Source: Brachionus manjavacas
Taxonomy: Eukaryota; Rotifera; Eurotatoria; Ploima; Brachionidae
Assembly: GCA_019054805.1 (NCBI GenBank)
Contig: JAHQIY010000022.1
Coordinates: 806,001 to 870,000, forward strand
DNA length: 64,000 nt
Reading direction: 5' to 3'
The notes under the pieces are model-generated. The model had not been told where the DNA came from. It ran no database searches and worked only from the letters and a program-made list of their open reading frames with translations. The stretch's first letter is position 1. Each line of letters begins with the position of its first letter. A program made the translations under genes and the position numbers. Positions 1 through 10,062 of the stretch are shown here, piece after piece.

Positions 1-495
1 TAGGTAGTCGTTGATGATATTTAGTGGAAGATGCTTATGCAAAATTTTCATCAGTTGCTTGAAGCATACTTCATTAGTTTGACTTCTTTTTTTTAAAGAG
101 ATAATTAATGAGGCTTGACTCTTATTTTAAATATTATTTTCTCTTGTTTGTAAACACGATATCAAAACTTGAAAATTGTGAAGCTTGCTCAATGTTTGAA
201 GTTTTGAAATTTAATCTAACTCCTTTAAATCATATTATTTGAGAAAGAAGCGGATATAAATCCAAAAAAAATTGTTTTTTTTATTTTATTTTTCTGTAAA
301 TGCAAAATCTTTTATTCTATTTTACATTTCTAAAAACATATTTCAAATTTTAACATGCTTAAGTATTGAGTTTTAATGAAACAACGTAATTTCAAAATTT
401 CAAAAAAGTTAAATAGAAAAAAAAACTTGCCAAATAATATTTATATTTTCTTTCACCACCCAAGTGGTGTTTTTTGAAATAAATATTAATAATAA

Positions 496-1467
496 GAGCG
501 AGACTCGGGGCACCTGGTCATAGGCGCACCTAGCCATCAATTTTAAACCTATAACTAGGGATACCTAGACAACAAATTTTATAAAACCTTTAAATAGGTT
601 TGGCTAGGTGCACCTATATTCAATTTTATTAATGTACCTATTTTTCTTAATTGATCATTTGTTCTATGAATTTATATTATTTATGAGTACTTTTTTTGAA
701 ATAAAATGTCTTAACAAACTATTATATGCTTTACTAATTTAATTCTTATATCAAAAAATTTATTTCTACTTATAATCAATCTTAAAATGTCTAATGATAA
801 AAACGAATTTATTGAATCAAGCAGTAGTGAGTCTGACTCATCTTTGGATATGTCTGATAATGAAAGTGTGCCATCTAAAACTGTAGTAAAATGTAAAACT
901 AAATAACTAATATTGGGTAAGAGTTTTGCAAAGTATGATAGAAGACACTTATCAACTTTTTAATGCAAGAAATAGCAATTATTTTAAAGATAGTCAAGAT
1001 AAGGCAACTAACAAACTAAAATATATAGAATTCCGATGTAAGAGACATAAGGAATTAGAATCTGTTAAGAGCCGTGGAAATTGTAAAAGAACAGTTCAAC
1101 GGTATAACGCAAATGGGTGTGAAGCAATCATAAGAATTAATCATGCTGAAAAACAAGATAAGTATAATTTAACAAAATTAAATTTAACTCATAATCATGA
1201 AGTTTCTAAAGAATTGTTTGATCATGACGCTAAGAATCGTAAGTTGGATGAAAATGAACAACATGAAGTTATCAATATGTTAAAAACTGGCTCAAAAGTA
1301 GCCAAAGTAGCGAAGCAGATGGAAAATAAAAAAACTAGGTTTACCTAGACATTATTGGCTACCTGCACCTATAAGTAGGGCTCCCTAACTTTGTCTAACT
1401 ACAACTATAAGTAGGGCTACTTTTTTTGGCTACGTGCACCTATAACTAAGCTTCCGCAGTCATATCC
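496..1467. mobile_element. MULE-like DNA transposon, internally deleted
   Basis: The ends form imperfect terminal inverted repeats of about 40 bp that align without gaps; the shared core reads ATAGGYGCACSTAGCC at 522-537 and, inverted, around 1422-1443. The element is flanked by the 9-bp direct repeat TAATAATAA (487-495 and 1468-1476), a length typical of Mutator-like elements, although the context is low-complexity. The same core recurs in inverted form at 601-617 and near 1351-1375, so the ends are compound. The interior holds only the DNA-binding part of a transposase (see 787-1348). It is too short to be autonomous. Confidence 0.6.
787..1348 (+). pseudogene. MULE transposase N-terminus, FLYWCH/FAR1-like zinc finger
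   Basis: Two open stretches lie inside the MULE-like element. The first (787-906) is a 39-codon serine/acid-rich leader beginning MSNDKNEF. The second, in another frame (926-1348, no upstream ATG), carries a C...C...HNH arrangement: NCKRT, then GCEAIIRI, then LTHNHEVS, ending in a helix-rich KVAKVAKQM. This is the layout of the FAR1/FLYWCH/WRKY-GCM1 zinc-finger domain that opens many MULE transposases and ZSWIM-type proteins. No DDE catalytic core or SWIM finger follows before the right terminal repeat. Broken, truncated remnant; function inferred from the motif only. Confidence 0.5.
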
Positions 1468-1476
1468 TAATAATAA

Positions 1477-3245
1477 TAATCGGTAATTAAATTGAAATTA
1501 AAAAATCTTTTAATCATTTTTGGAAAATTTTGATTTTAATCGCCTATTTTTGAAAAATTTAAATTATCCCGTACAACAAAAAAAATCATAATGGCGCCAG
1601 CTTTTTTTATATTTAAATTAATCTACGTTTTTTCTTACCATTACTTAAGATTCTTAGAGACAAATTACTGGCAAATTGAAGTTCATGATCAAATGTAAAT
1701 TTAAAACCAAATTTTTTAATTTTTGATTTAAAAAAAAGGTATTTTTTATCAGTTTTTTAAATAATAAATGGCTAAACTTTATTAAACATTATTTGTTTAA
1801 TCCTTAATTAGGAAGAAAATTATATGTGTTTTTGTCTTAAGTAAAAAAAAACTTAATCAATATTTTAAACTTTTGCTATACAAAATTAAAACTCGGTTCC
1901 GCTGTATAAATTTTAGTTAATATTAAAATATCATTTAAAGCCATAATTTGGATACCATAATGTTGATTTTAAATTTGTCTTTAAAATTTTCAAATAAAGA
2001 TTTTAGAAAAATCAATTATAGATCAATTAGAAAGAAAATATTTGTTTTTTTTTATTTAAAATAATTAAAATTTTGTGTTTAATTAAAAAAAAATTTAAAA
2101 AGTTTATTTTATTATTTTTTATAAAGATTCTTGTCTATTAAATTTTAATCATGTGATTATGATCATTAACTTTTTTAAATTTAAAAAAAAATTTATGTAA
2201 TAAAAACAAAAATAAACGATTAAATAAAATTACGATAATCTTATTTTTTATTAAATTTTTGAAGTTTACTACCGCTTCCAACATCAGGAAGTTTTAAATT
2301 TTAAAAATTAGAACTTAAAAAATTTTACTAATAAAATTTGTTTAAAAATTTTGATTAAACATCATTGATTAAATATTTTTATAAGTTCTAAATTTCACCT
2401 AGTTTTTGAAAATTATTGAAATTGTAAAAATAGATAAAAATTAACTTTTTGAATTTTAGATTTCAATTTTAAGGTATCTAAACATTTGTGCAAGAGACTC
2501 CAAGAATCACAAAAGTAGTAAAGGCCGCTTTGATGCCCGCTTGGACAAATTAGTTGTCGTACATATTAAGACGTTTTTATGTTAGAAAATCTTTTAACGT
2601 TTTTAAATAAATATGCCTGTTAAAAATTTAATTTCACTCTGCCCACGGTCAAGACGTTTCAAGACGTTGTTTTTTTTTTTAAATTAATTTAATTGTAAAT
2701 TTTTTTAATTAATTATTTTCATCTGAATTTTTCTTTATTTTTTTAGGGGTGTATCATTAAATTTCACTATTGACAATGAGTATAATTTTACAATTAAATA
2801 TTCTTTTGTCTCCTTTTCTTGGTAAGTAGAATTTTTTGGTTTTTGTGTCCATTTTCTAACTAATACATTCTAAAATTCATTATTTTAATAATATAATTAA
2901 AAGAAAAAAATCTAATTTTAGTTGAATAAATAAAATTAAAAACACTTCGCTATCATTTAATTTAACCCAAAAAGGAAAAATTTTACTATTAAAAGGACAC
3001 AAAAGAATTTTAAATTATAAAAACACACTCTTGGTCAATTCATGTGACATGAGGGCTAAATGAAGATTAAATCCTTTAGAACAAACTCGAAGGAAACCCA
3101 AAACCCATTTAATAATAAAAAAAAAATTCAAAGGTAACAAAACTAACCTTTGACCGTCTGTAAATTTCTCAAAAGAAAAATAATAAAATAGACAAAAAAG
3201 TGACTTATTTTTTTTGCATAATAGAAAAAAAATATTAAGAAAGTA
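1477..3245. other. AT-rich intergenic stretch, no gene seen
   Basis: Poly-A/T-rich DNA with stops in all frames. The only coding-like trace is a short ATG frame at about 2777 ending in a GTAAGT donor-like site, with no partner exon that I could find. Confidence 0.5.
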
Positions 3246-3571
3246 TTAAATTATATTGGTTTTGGAAAAAATTTTTTTTGAATTTTGAGTTAAGACTTGT
3301 GAATTTACATCTAAATCTTTTAGGACATAGCGTCCTGTAAACTCAGAAAAAATGTGATTTCTAATAGAGTTCCTACTAAAAGTTGAAAAAGTTTCACTCT
3401 GTAATCGATCTAGCTGCAGTTGAGTATGATTATGCTCTAATGGATTGCTATGTATTTGACCAAACTGAATAAGACCTGGTCCGAATTGATTATAATAAAA
3501 CTGACCTCGATTTACTGGACCACATAGAGCGGAAGAAAAAAGCTTCCACGAAAATGAAAAAATTATCAGTC
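3246..3571 (-). CDS. possible 3' exon of a small secreted protein
   Basis: A frame of about 108 codons stays open on the minus strand from an acceptor-like AG at about 3572 to a TAA at 3246-3248, which is notable in DNA this AT-rich. It starts with a hydrophobic run (LIIFSFSW) followed by SSALCGPVNRG, then a Q/N/H-rich and polar stretch ending KTNII. It has no ATG, so a first exon would have to lie upstream, and I could not find one. A signal-peptide-like start with a polar mature part suggests a secreted peptide, but I recognise no family. It lies downstream of the spastizin fragment on the same strand. Confidence 0.25.
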
Positions 3572-4089
3572 CTAATAAAATTTAACATTTCATCTCTTGA
3601 TCACTCATTTAACTAAAACTCATATCAAATTATCGTATCGAATAGAATAATTTTTTTTAAAACCTTTTAATTTTACCTTTAATTTCTTACATAAATTCTC
3701 TTAGAGTTTAGTCCAAAAAAAGCAATAAGCCTAAATTTGACTCCATTTTTATTTCTAAATTAACTCTACAATTTTTTCATTTATTAATTTTTTTTTAGAG
3801 TAAAAGTTAAATTAGGGTTTTATTTTTGGAAATATCCCATTTCAGAGCATTTTCTAGCTAATTAAATTTTAATTGTTATAGCATAGAAACTATGTAATTA
3901 ACTCTAAAAGAAAAAAGGCTGGATTTGGGCTTAACTCTTAGAAGTGGTAGCACGAGATTACGGTAGTTAAATTAAATCTAAAAAATTCATACATTGAGCA
4001 ATAGTTACAAGCAATAAAATTAATAAAACATTAGTTAAAATATATAATTTAAGGCACTTGAATTGAATCTTCAGATTTTGAAGATGCGT

Positions 4090-5532
4090 TTAAAAAAAGG
4101 GAAAATTGTATTTCTTTAAAAAAAAATACTTGTTTTGTTGAAAAAACCAATTGATGAAATCCAAATGAGTTTTCAAGAAATTTCCAATTAGGTCCACCAA
4201 CGTTTCTTTACTGCTATTTGAGCTCAGTGTGTTGATTAATTTTTTTGCTGAATTTACGTCCTTTGCTTTAGATATTCCGATCAATAAAATAATTGGCTTT
4301 AGGAAATAAAAATCTCTTATTGAAAAAACAGAGTTTAGAAAATCTAGTTGATTTTTTGAGATTAGCTTCAGGCTTTCCTCTATAAGTGATTTTACCAAGC
4401 ACCGCTTCTCAACTAGCGTAAACATAAACAGTTTTTTCCATAAAATCTTTTCAGTTTTAACATTGTTCAATGAATGTTTAATTATAGAGAGGACAACGAG
4501 GTTTTCATCATTAAAACTACTTGAAATAATTGCTTGACGATCGATTTCATAATTGATTTTGGTGAACAATTCTAAAAGTGGTGAATTTTTGTCACTATCC
4601 AGCAGTGCTAGTTGAAGTTTTGTAATATTAAGTTCCAAGCGTTCTAAATTATCACCAAATGTCTCTCTTAGCTTGAAGCATGTATTTTTGAAAAACCGTT
4701 GCGTCATAGCTATTAACTCAAATTTTCTGTTACTATTGAATGTTATTGAATTTAACTTTTTGTAAATTAATAGTAAATTTATCAATGAAAATATGTCTGA
4801 TGTGGATTCATTTAAAGTGTCTTTTGCTTTAGTAAAGTTTGGCTCAAAAGTATTCAAACTTTCACTAAGCAATTGAAGGTGAAATTCTATAAGACAATAT
4901 TCAATATTTGGATTTTTCAAGAGAATTAAGTTTAAAAGGTTTTTGGCTTTGAGAATATCGTTAAATATTATGTTCTTAATAAATTCTAGTGTTGGTGATT
5001 TCAATTGAATTTCAGAGTCGTAATTTTTCGCACCGTTAACTATTTCTTCTAATTCATCTTTGATAACTTGAAATTGATGCATCATAGAACTTTGCACTTG
5101 ACAATTACTAATAGCAATTCTATCGAAATGAGAGTAGAAAATAATTCTCAATTCGATTAGATCTTGTAAATTGTTTTCAATCAAAAAGTCTGGATATATT
5201 TCGAGAATAGTTTGACATAAAAGACGTGCAAAATAAAAAGGTGATTTAATGCTGAGTGATGCTCGGCTTGTTACAATTAAAATTTAGTTATATGATCTCA
5301 AAATAAAAATTTAAATCAATTACCAATACACTTCCGGGTGCTTAATGATTGAGCTAAAAACTGAATCGAAGTTAACAAATAAAAGCTTTTTATCATGAAT
5401 CAATTGTTTTAGACATGTTTTTGCAATTTGCCATTGACCAAGAATTACATTGTTACAAAAAAAACTGAATAACTGATTTGCTGAAGTTTCTATTTCCTTG
5501 CCAAAATTATGGTCTAATGACAATATGTCCAT
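4090..5532 (-). CDS. ZFYVE26: spastizin (FYVE-CENT) N-terminal part, truncated
   Basis: Two exons: 5324-5532 (ATG at 5532) and 4090 to 5251 or 5266. Two in-phase acceptors exist; the donor follows codon phase 2. The product is about 456 aa. The start FGKEIETSANQLFSFFC parallels the conserved spastizin N-terminus (FGKE...QLFxFFC, then G-W--A--C--QL). Near the C-terminus, ILLIGISKAKDVNSAKKL and LDFINWFFQQNK match the block about 350-410 residues into the vertebrate protein. Spastizin acts with spatacsin and AP-5 in lysosome reformation and autophagy. Family members run to about 2,500 aa and end in a FYVE finger; here the frame stops after about 18% of that, next to a T-run, and no later domain is seen downstream. 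Either a truncated copy, a split gene, or a homopolymer frameshift. Confidence 0.7.
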
Positions 5533-6029
5533 TTTTGATTTATATTTAGTTTTAAAAAAAATATTTATATCTTAGTCTTATGATTAAATTTAAAAAAAAA
5601 ACAAGAATTTTTAATTTCTTATGAAAGTTTTGATAGCAAAAATAAATTAACATATTTTTTGTTTTGTATTTTTTAAAATAAAAATGGGAAAATGAACCAA
5701 AAAATATTCCACAGTGTTCTGTATTTTAGTACTCACCTTAATAACTTCAATGTCGCATTGCCTATCCATCTCTAAAATACAACTACGGAATGCAAAATTA
5801 AAAAATATTAAATATACATATGAAAAAAATTTGTCTAAAAGATGAACTGAGATAAAAAAAATAATTCAATAATTAATATTATTTATTTGTTTAATTGTAC
5901 TTTGCTAAAGTCCTTCAGAACAAAAACATAATCTAAAACTAAGAGTTAAATAAATTAAAATGAAATGTAAGCAACGAAAGGTGTACATATTTAATTACTG
6001 AACGATTCTGGAAAGAAAGAAGAAATAGT

Positions 6030-7365
6030 AAGGTTGCAATTATTATCTTTTATTATTGGGAATCAGGTTGCACAAGCTTCTCTTGACGCCGAGAAAGCCT
6101 TTGATAAGGTTTGGCGAGATGATCTCTTTTATAAACTCATTCCTAAATTACAATTTCATTCTGGGTACTTCTTAAAATTTACTATGATTCATCCTTAGCT
6201 GTTTTGTACCTTTCTGATCAACTTAATTCGGCACCCTTCAAAATTTAAGCTGGTGTAAAACAGGGTGGGGTACTCTCTTCTTTCCTCTTCAACATATTCA
6301 TTTACGATCTAATTGAAGACTGTTCAAAACAGGAAATTGGTGCTCAATTTAAAAATATTAATGTTTCAATAATAGTATATGCTGATGACATTATCCTCAT
6401 TAGCCCAAATGACTCTCATCTTCAAAGACTTTTGAACATTTGTAGCCAATTTAGTACAAAATGGAGAATTAAATTTAATCCCCTAAAGTCTCATATTATA
6501 AATTTTGGTCCTCTACTATTTAAGTCAGAATTTTATTTCAATAAAACTAAACTTCCAAAAACTAACTCGATTAAATATCTGGGTGTAACTATCAAATCGA
6601 ATCTAGACTATAACTCATGTGCAATTGAAAAGTTCAAAGAGGTTAGGGAGAGCTTCTTTGGACTTTCATACTTTATGCGCAATATCAGCACCTATTCTCC
6701 TGACTTTAAGTCGCTTCTTTACAAAACATTTTGTCTCTCGCAATTCCCATATGCTCTTGAAACTCTTAGTCCGAATATTGCGACTAAAAACAGTCTTAAT
6801 ATTCTGCAGAATAACCTTATAAGGCAAATTTTTTGGAACTTTTGTTCCCAAAATTATCTTTTATTGATACAATAAAATTCAACTTTCTCTCATTTCAATT
6901 AATGAACATAATATCTATTGAATCACCTAAAAATATTCTTTTTCAGCAGATATTGTGATCCTAACAAAATATTTTAAAGCAAATTTTCAACAATCTCTAA
7001 AAAAGCTATAGAATTCAAAAACAGTTTAAAAAGGAAACTAACCACAAAAGATGGGATTTCTGACTCCATAAGGCTAAGCATGGACAATCTCAAACTTAAT
7101 CACTTCAAAACTATCCTAAATAAGCTCTTAAAAAAATTAATGAGACTCATTTTCTAGGTTTTTCTTATTTTTCTAAATTTTTAATTAATCGACTAAAATG
7201 TGTTTTATTCAATTATTTAAAAATGCGTTTTTAAATTTTTGTATTTCTTTTTTTTTTTTCTCACTTAATAATTCAATTTTTATCTTTATTCTCTTTTTTT
7301 TGGAGATTTTAAATTTACTTCTCCTTAAAAGGAGACTCATTCAATTAATAAATAAATAAATTATC
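6030..7365 (+). mobile_element. LINE fragment, family A copy 1 (RT remnant)
   Basis: Frames broken by stops and shifts spell reverse transcriptase blocks in order: DAEKAFDKVWRDDLFYKL (about 6090), GVKQGGVLSSFLFNIFIYDL (about 6255), the catalytic YADDIILIS box (about 6378), then WRIKFNPLKSHIINFGP and KYLGVTIKSNLDYN in the open frame 6432-6875. The 3' end has an AATA-type tail (about 7347-7364). A second copy of the same family lies at 36230-38155. Non-LTR, apparently of the Jockey/CR1 group by motif style; dead. Confidence 0.8.
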
Positions 7366-7599
7366 TAGTATTATTAAAATGAATAAAGGTACATCATATT
7401 TTAGTTTTAGAATAAACCGAACAACTGATTTTTTAAAAAGTCTGACGAGGTCTGATTCAAATAATGAAAAATATCCAAGACTTGCAAAAACTAATTATAT
7501 TCAAAATTTTAATAAACCAAGCAAATCTGATTTTAAATAAAATAAAATCCAATGTATTAAATTGAAAACATTTTAATATTTTTTTAATCAAATTTATCA

Positions 7600-9174
7600 T
7601 TATGGGTTAATTATTACAAAATCACTATCGGTATTGGGATGTTTGGAGTGTTGGACTGCATTTGAATTGGTTTTAAAATTGGCTGTTGATGCTGAAAAAG
7701 AATTAAGATTAGATTGACTATAAACAAGCTGATGAGTTGTCCTTCGAATCCAATCGTCTTTGAATACATGTATCGTTAAGTGGTGAATAACACCTGCTAG
7801 CTTGTGCCAAACATGAGCCAAAACCAGTTGTTCATCTGCATCACGTCTGATTCTTACATGGAGACTTCCGGCAAGAACACCAAATGATATGGTCCAAAAA
7901 TGTTCATTCCGAAATTCCAAAACTCCATCTAAAGTACTGGCCTCTCTCAATATTTTGTCCAGTTGCGTTATTAAATGACTTGGAGTAGTTTGAAGTAAAA
8001 TTTTTCCGGTAAAAATTGCGAACGGAGTCATAGTTCCAATGGTTGTGGCCGCAATTAAGAAAGCAGCATAAACATCGATCATATGACTTGCGCCCAATTG
8101 TATCAATAGAGAGGATCCAGCAATAAGCAAAAAATTTATAAATCCTAATAACAATATTGGATTCATGCGTGGTAGCAGTAGTTTACTGAAAACTGGAATA
8201 ATTCGACATGTGCTTAAAAAATAACAAATTTTGAATTATTATTATTATAAACAAATAATTACAAACGTTTCACTAATATCGAAAAAATGTTCTTGCAGCC
8301 AACTTGAAGACGAAGAGTTAATTACATAATCTAGTGAATCATTTTTGACACCAAGAATTAAAAAAGTATGAAATACAAATGCAAAAATGGAAGCCGGTAT
8401 TAATCTTGAACTTATTTTTCATTAGAATAGTTATTAATTTAAAATAAAAATAATTTACGTATGAACTTGTATTTCGCCAAAAAGATATTCAAAGCTATAA
8501 CAAATTTTGATTAAAATTTAAATTTAAGGCAAAAATTTAAATAACCCTTCTTTGATTACAAAAAATGATGCTAAAATTGTCAAAATAGCGCTTGAAAATA
8601 GTGAAAGCACTTCAAACCGTTTAAATCTTTAAATTAAAAAAATTATCACTAATTTAATAAAAATTCAATTACCCAAATGTAAAAGATGATTTTGCCAACT
8701 GAGCTTTGGCCCAAGTGTTCAAGATACCATTTAATAAGCTTAATTGAATTAATCATGAGCACAAATTTTTATTTAATAAAATTTTTATACCAAAAAAAAT
8801 CAAATATTATTAAATATGTGAACGATGCTAATGCTTAAACATAAATCTTGATAAAAAAATATAAAATCTATATTAAATTACCTAAACTATTGGACGAATG
8901 CGACACATAAAATAGAGATAAAACGATCACGCTGCTAATAATAGCCCAATAGAAGAATTGTTTAGCCTTTTGAAAAAAAGAAATAAATAGAGAAAAATTT
9001 TAAGTTAGCTGTCATAAAATTTTTGATGATATAAAAAAAAATATGTTTTTAGAATGATCTTTATTGTGGTAATTTAAAATTGATAAAAATTCAAGTCTTT
9101 TAGGATCATTTAAAAAATAAGATAGAATAAAAAATTACTTGTTTATTTTTTAGGAGAAAAGTAAGGTTTGTCAT
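7600..9174 (-). CDS. SLC30A6: zinc transporter ZnT6 (cation diffusion facilitator)
   Basis: Eight exons that keep phase throughout: 9139-9174 (tentative start exon, MTNLTFLLKNKQ), 8882-8966, 8791-8827, 8673-8738, 8546-8626, 8459-8494, 8267-8410 and 7600-8212, giving about 365 aa. Diagnostic ZnT6 stretches are SSWLQEHFFDIS, LLLPRMNP, TGKILLQTTPSHLI, LDGVLEFRNEHFWT, LHVRIRRDADEQLVLAHV and FKDDWIR. ZnT6 is the non-transporting partner of ZnT5 in the early secretory pathway, where the heterodimer supplies zinc to ectoenzymes such as alkaline phosphatases. Consistent with that role, the TM5 HxxxD metal site is incomplete (SHMID, no His four residues before the Asp) and TM2 reads YLIIFDFF. The C-terminal tail is shorter than in vertebrates (365 against about 460 aa). 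Introns are about 35-170 bp. The first exon is the weakest part. Confidence 0.9.
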
Positions 9175-10062
9175 TAGAAATCAAAAATTATAAAATTTTT
9201 TATTTAAATTAATTTTTATTAGTATTTTTAGATTCGTTTTTTCTCTTTATTATGTTTAATAAAAAATAAAAAAAAATATCATAATTTTCTTTAAAAAAGT
9301 GTAACTATTAAACATGTCGAAAAGTAAAATTTATTTAGCACGGATGAAAATAATATAGATTAAGATATTTTTGGTATTTTCAATAATATGATAATTAATT
9401 CAAACTTAGATTGCGGATTTTTTAAAAATAAAATTAATAACGGGTATCGGTTTCAAAAAACAAAACTATTTTTTTTTCATAATTTTAGGTATAAAATTTA
9501 AATTTTAAAAATCAAGTTATCTCAAGCGTCGTAGCTAATGATTAAAAATATGATACTTAAAAAATTAAAATTGCGCATTTTTTTGCTATTTTTAAACAAT
9601 TACATTCAAAAATTTATTTTATTATCAAAGTTCACATAATACTCAGATATAATTTACAAATCGATCTAGAAAATTCAGTCCAAAACATACATTGCATATC
9701 TTAGATCAAAAAGTATGAGAAATTTTTGATGACATTAAAAGACATTAAGAGTAAGAGGTTAATGTATATATTTAAACTTTTGTATTCACTAGACATATTA
9801 ATTAACTTAACCACCTTAAAATTATTTCTAAACGAAAATGTATTTCGTTGCTAAGATATAAGTTTACCATTTATAAAAAGAGAAATACAATTATAGAAAA
9901 TAATGCTAAGTCCGGCAAGAATAGTTCCTGACACAGAAATTCTAGAAATTTCTCGAAAATTTTATCAAGAAATATAAGATTATTATGAAAATATATTTTT
10001 TCCAAGCAAAATTATATTTTTCAATTATTAACAAAATCTATTTTTAAATAGAAAAACGCAAA
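9175..10062. promoter_or_regulatory. shared upstream region of SLC30A6 and DNAAF2
   Basis: The 0.9-kb gap between two divergent genes. It is AT-rich with no ORF or recognised element, and must hold both promoters. I see no motif that I could name with confidence. Confidence 0.35.

Noticed and set aside
2777..2824. Start exon with a hydrophobic peptide and GTAAGT donor on the plus strand
   Set aside because: No downstream plus-strand exon in phase was found within several kb.
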